Shown piece by piece: positions 63,503 through 64,000 of a DNA stretch of 64,000 nt; the first letter of the stretch is position 1; every line of letters begins with the position of its first letter. The DNA comes from Pantoea sp. SOD02 (GTDB lineage Bacteria; Pseudomonadota; Gammaproteobacteria; Enterobacterales; Enterobacteriaceae), in the NCBI RefSeq assembly GCF_024707505.1, contig NZ_CP102604.1, positions 3,596,001-3,660,000 of the forward strand. Direction: 5' to 3'. The notes beneath the pieces were generated by a model, which worked only from the letters and a program-made list of their open reading frames with translations, made no database searches and had not been told where the DNA came from. Made by a program: the position numbers and the translations under genes.

Positions 63503-64000
63503 ATGTCATTAATCTATCTGCAGGGTTACCCTGAAAACATCCTCGAGCAGGTTCAGACGCTGATCGAACATGAGCGTTTAGGTTCATTTCTTCAGCAACG
63601 CTATCCCGATACGCACAATATCGTCAGCGACCGCGCGCTCTATGATTACACCCAGGCGCTGAAAAACCGCTACATGCGCAGCGCGCCGCCGGTGAGCAAA
63701 GTGATTTGGGACAATAAGATCAAGGTGATGAAGCACGCGTTGGGGCTGCATACGGCGATTTCGCGCGTGCAAGGCGGCAATCTCAAAGCCAAAGCGGAGA
63801 TACGCATCTCCACTTTCTTCCGCCTCGCACCGGAAGCGTTTTTGCGCATGATCGTGGTGCACGAGCTGGCACACCTCAAAGAGAAAGATCACGACAAAGC
63901 GTTTTACCAACTCTGCTGCCACATGGAACCGGATTATCATCAGTTGGAGTTTGACGCCCGCTTGTGGATGACCGACCAGGCGATGCGCGGCAACGCGGCT
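63503..64000 (+). CDS. ygjP: YgjP-family metal-dependent hydrolase (3' end beyond window)
   Basis: 166 codons are open to the right edge and no stop is reached. It begins [17 protein letters not shown]. The zinc-type motif [17 protein letters not shown] and the CCHMEP-YHQLEF-type C terminus ([18 protein letters not shown]) match E. coli YgjP, which is 167 aa, so only the last few residues should be missing. YgjP is a SprT/WLM-like metalloprotein reported to act as a UTP pyrophosphatase. Confidence 0.93.
   Translation, partial: MSLIYLQGYPENILEQVQTLIEHERLGSFLQQRYPDTHNIVSDRALYDYTQALKNRYMRSAPPVSKVIWDNKIKVMKHALGLHTAISRVQGGNLKAKAEIRISTFFRLAPEAFLRMIVVHELAHLKEKDHDKAFYQLCCHMEPDYHQLEFDARLWMTDQAMRGNAA

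Overview
The window looks like a chromosomal segment of a plant- or environment-associated Enterobacterales, most probably Pantoea or another member of the Erwiniaceae. This rests on the enterobacterial gene order fadH-rlmG-ygjP, an idnD-idnO-idnT set, ddlA, a tRNA-Ile2 (CAU) attachment site and an Enterobacterales-type T6SS locus. Species identity is an inference; no rRNA or other definitive marker is present.

Region 1 (1 to about 7196) is the right end of a P2/186-like prophage or satellite. The early operon runs leftwards (cox, cII, fil, small DUF genes, a DksA/TraR-like zinc finger and the HUH replication endonuclease gpA, cut by the window edge). The 186-type CI repressor and the tyrosine integrase run rightwards. 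Between int and the attachment site lie accessory genes (a HEPN-like protein and a KGG-repeat protein), a 96-bp direct repeat, and a 47-nt 3' fragment of tRNA-Ile2 that marks the prophage-chromosome junction.

Region 2 (7314 to 37158) is a complete type VI secretion locus on the minus strand. In transcription order it reads tssB, tssC, tssK, tssL, tagL-like (OmpA), hcp, clpV, a small putative effector plus a membrane protein, vgrG, lipase effector, lipoprotein immunity genes, PAAR, a membrane protein, tssM, tssA, a lipoprotein plus a DUF805 protein, tssF, tssG, tssJ, tssE, a YHYH protein and a vasL/tagA-like gene. All 13 core components are present. The non-core genes look AT-richer than the core and cluster at four insertion points. 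Two of these carry degraded copies: a second lipase tail with a frameshifted immunity paralogue next to the lipase, and a nonsense-interrupted small membrane protein next to the putative small effector. A remnant of a P2-like integrase lies just beyond tssB, so phage-type integrase sequence flanks the T6SS locus on both sides.

Region 3 (37614 to 64000) is mostly ordinary chromosome: an MgtC-family protein; a Lap-type type I secretion system (TolC, HlyD and ABC proteins) without its adhesin substrate in view; ddlA; a MASE1-GGDEF diguanylate cyclase; a SulP anion transporter; an e(P4)-like acid phosphatase; a YfiH/PgeF-family protein; the L-idonate operon idnD-idnO-idnT with a candidate CRP site; an EvgS/BvgS-like hybrid kinase flanked by two LuxR-type response regulators; fadH; rlmG; and the start of ygjP. 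No CRISPR array, rRNA or complete insertion sequence was seen.
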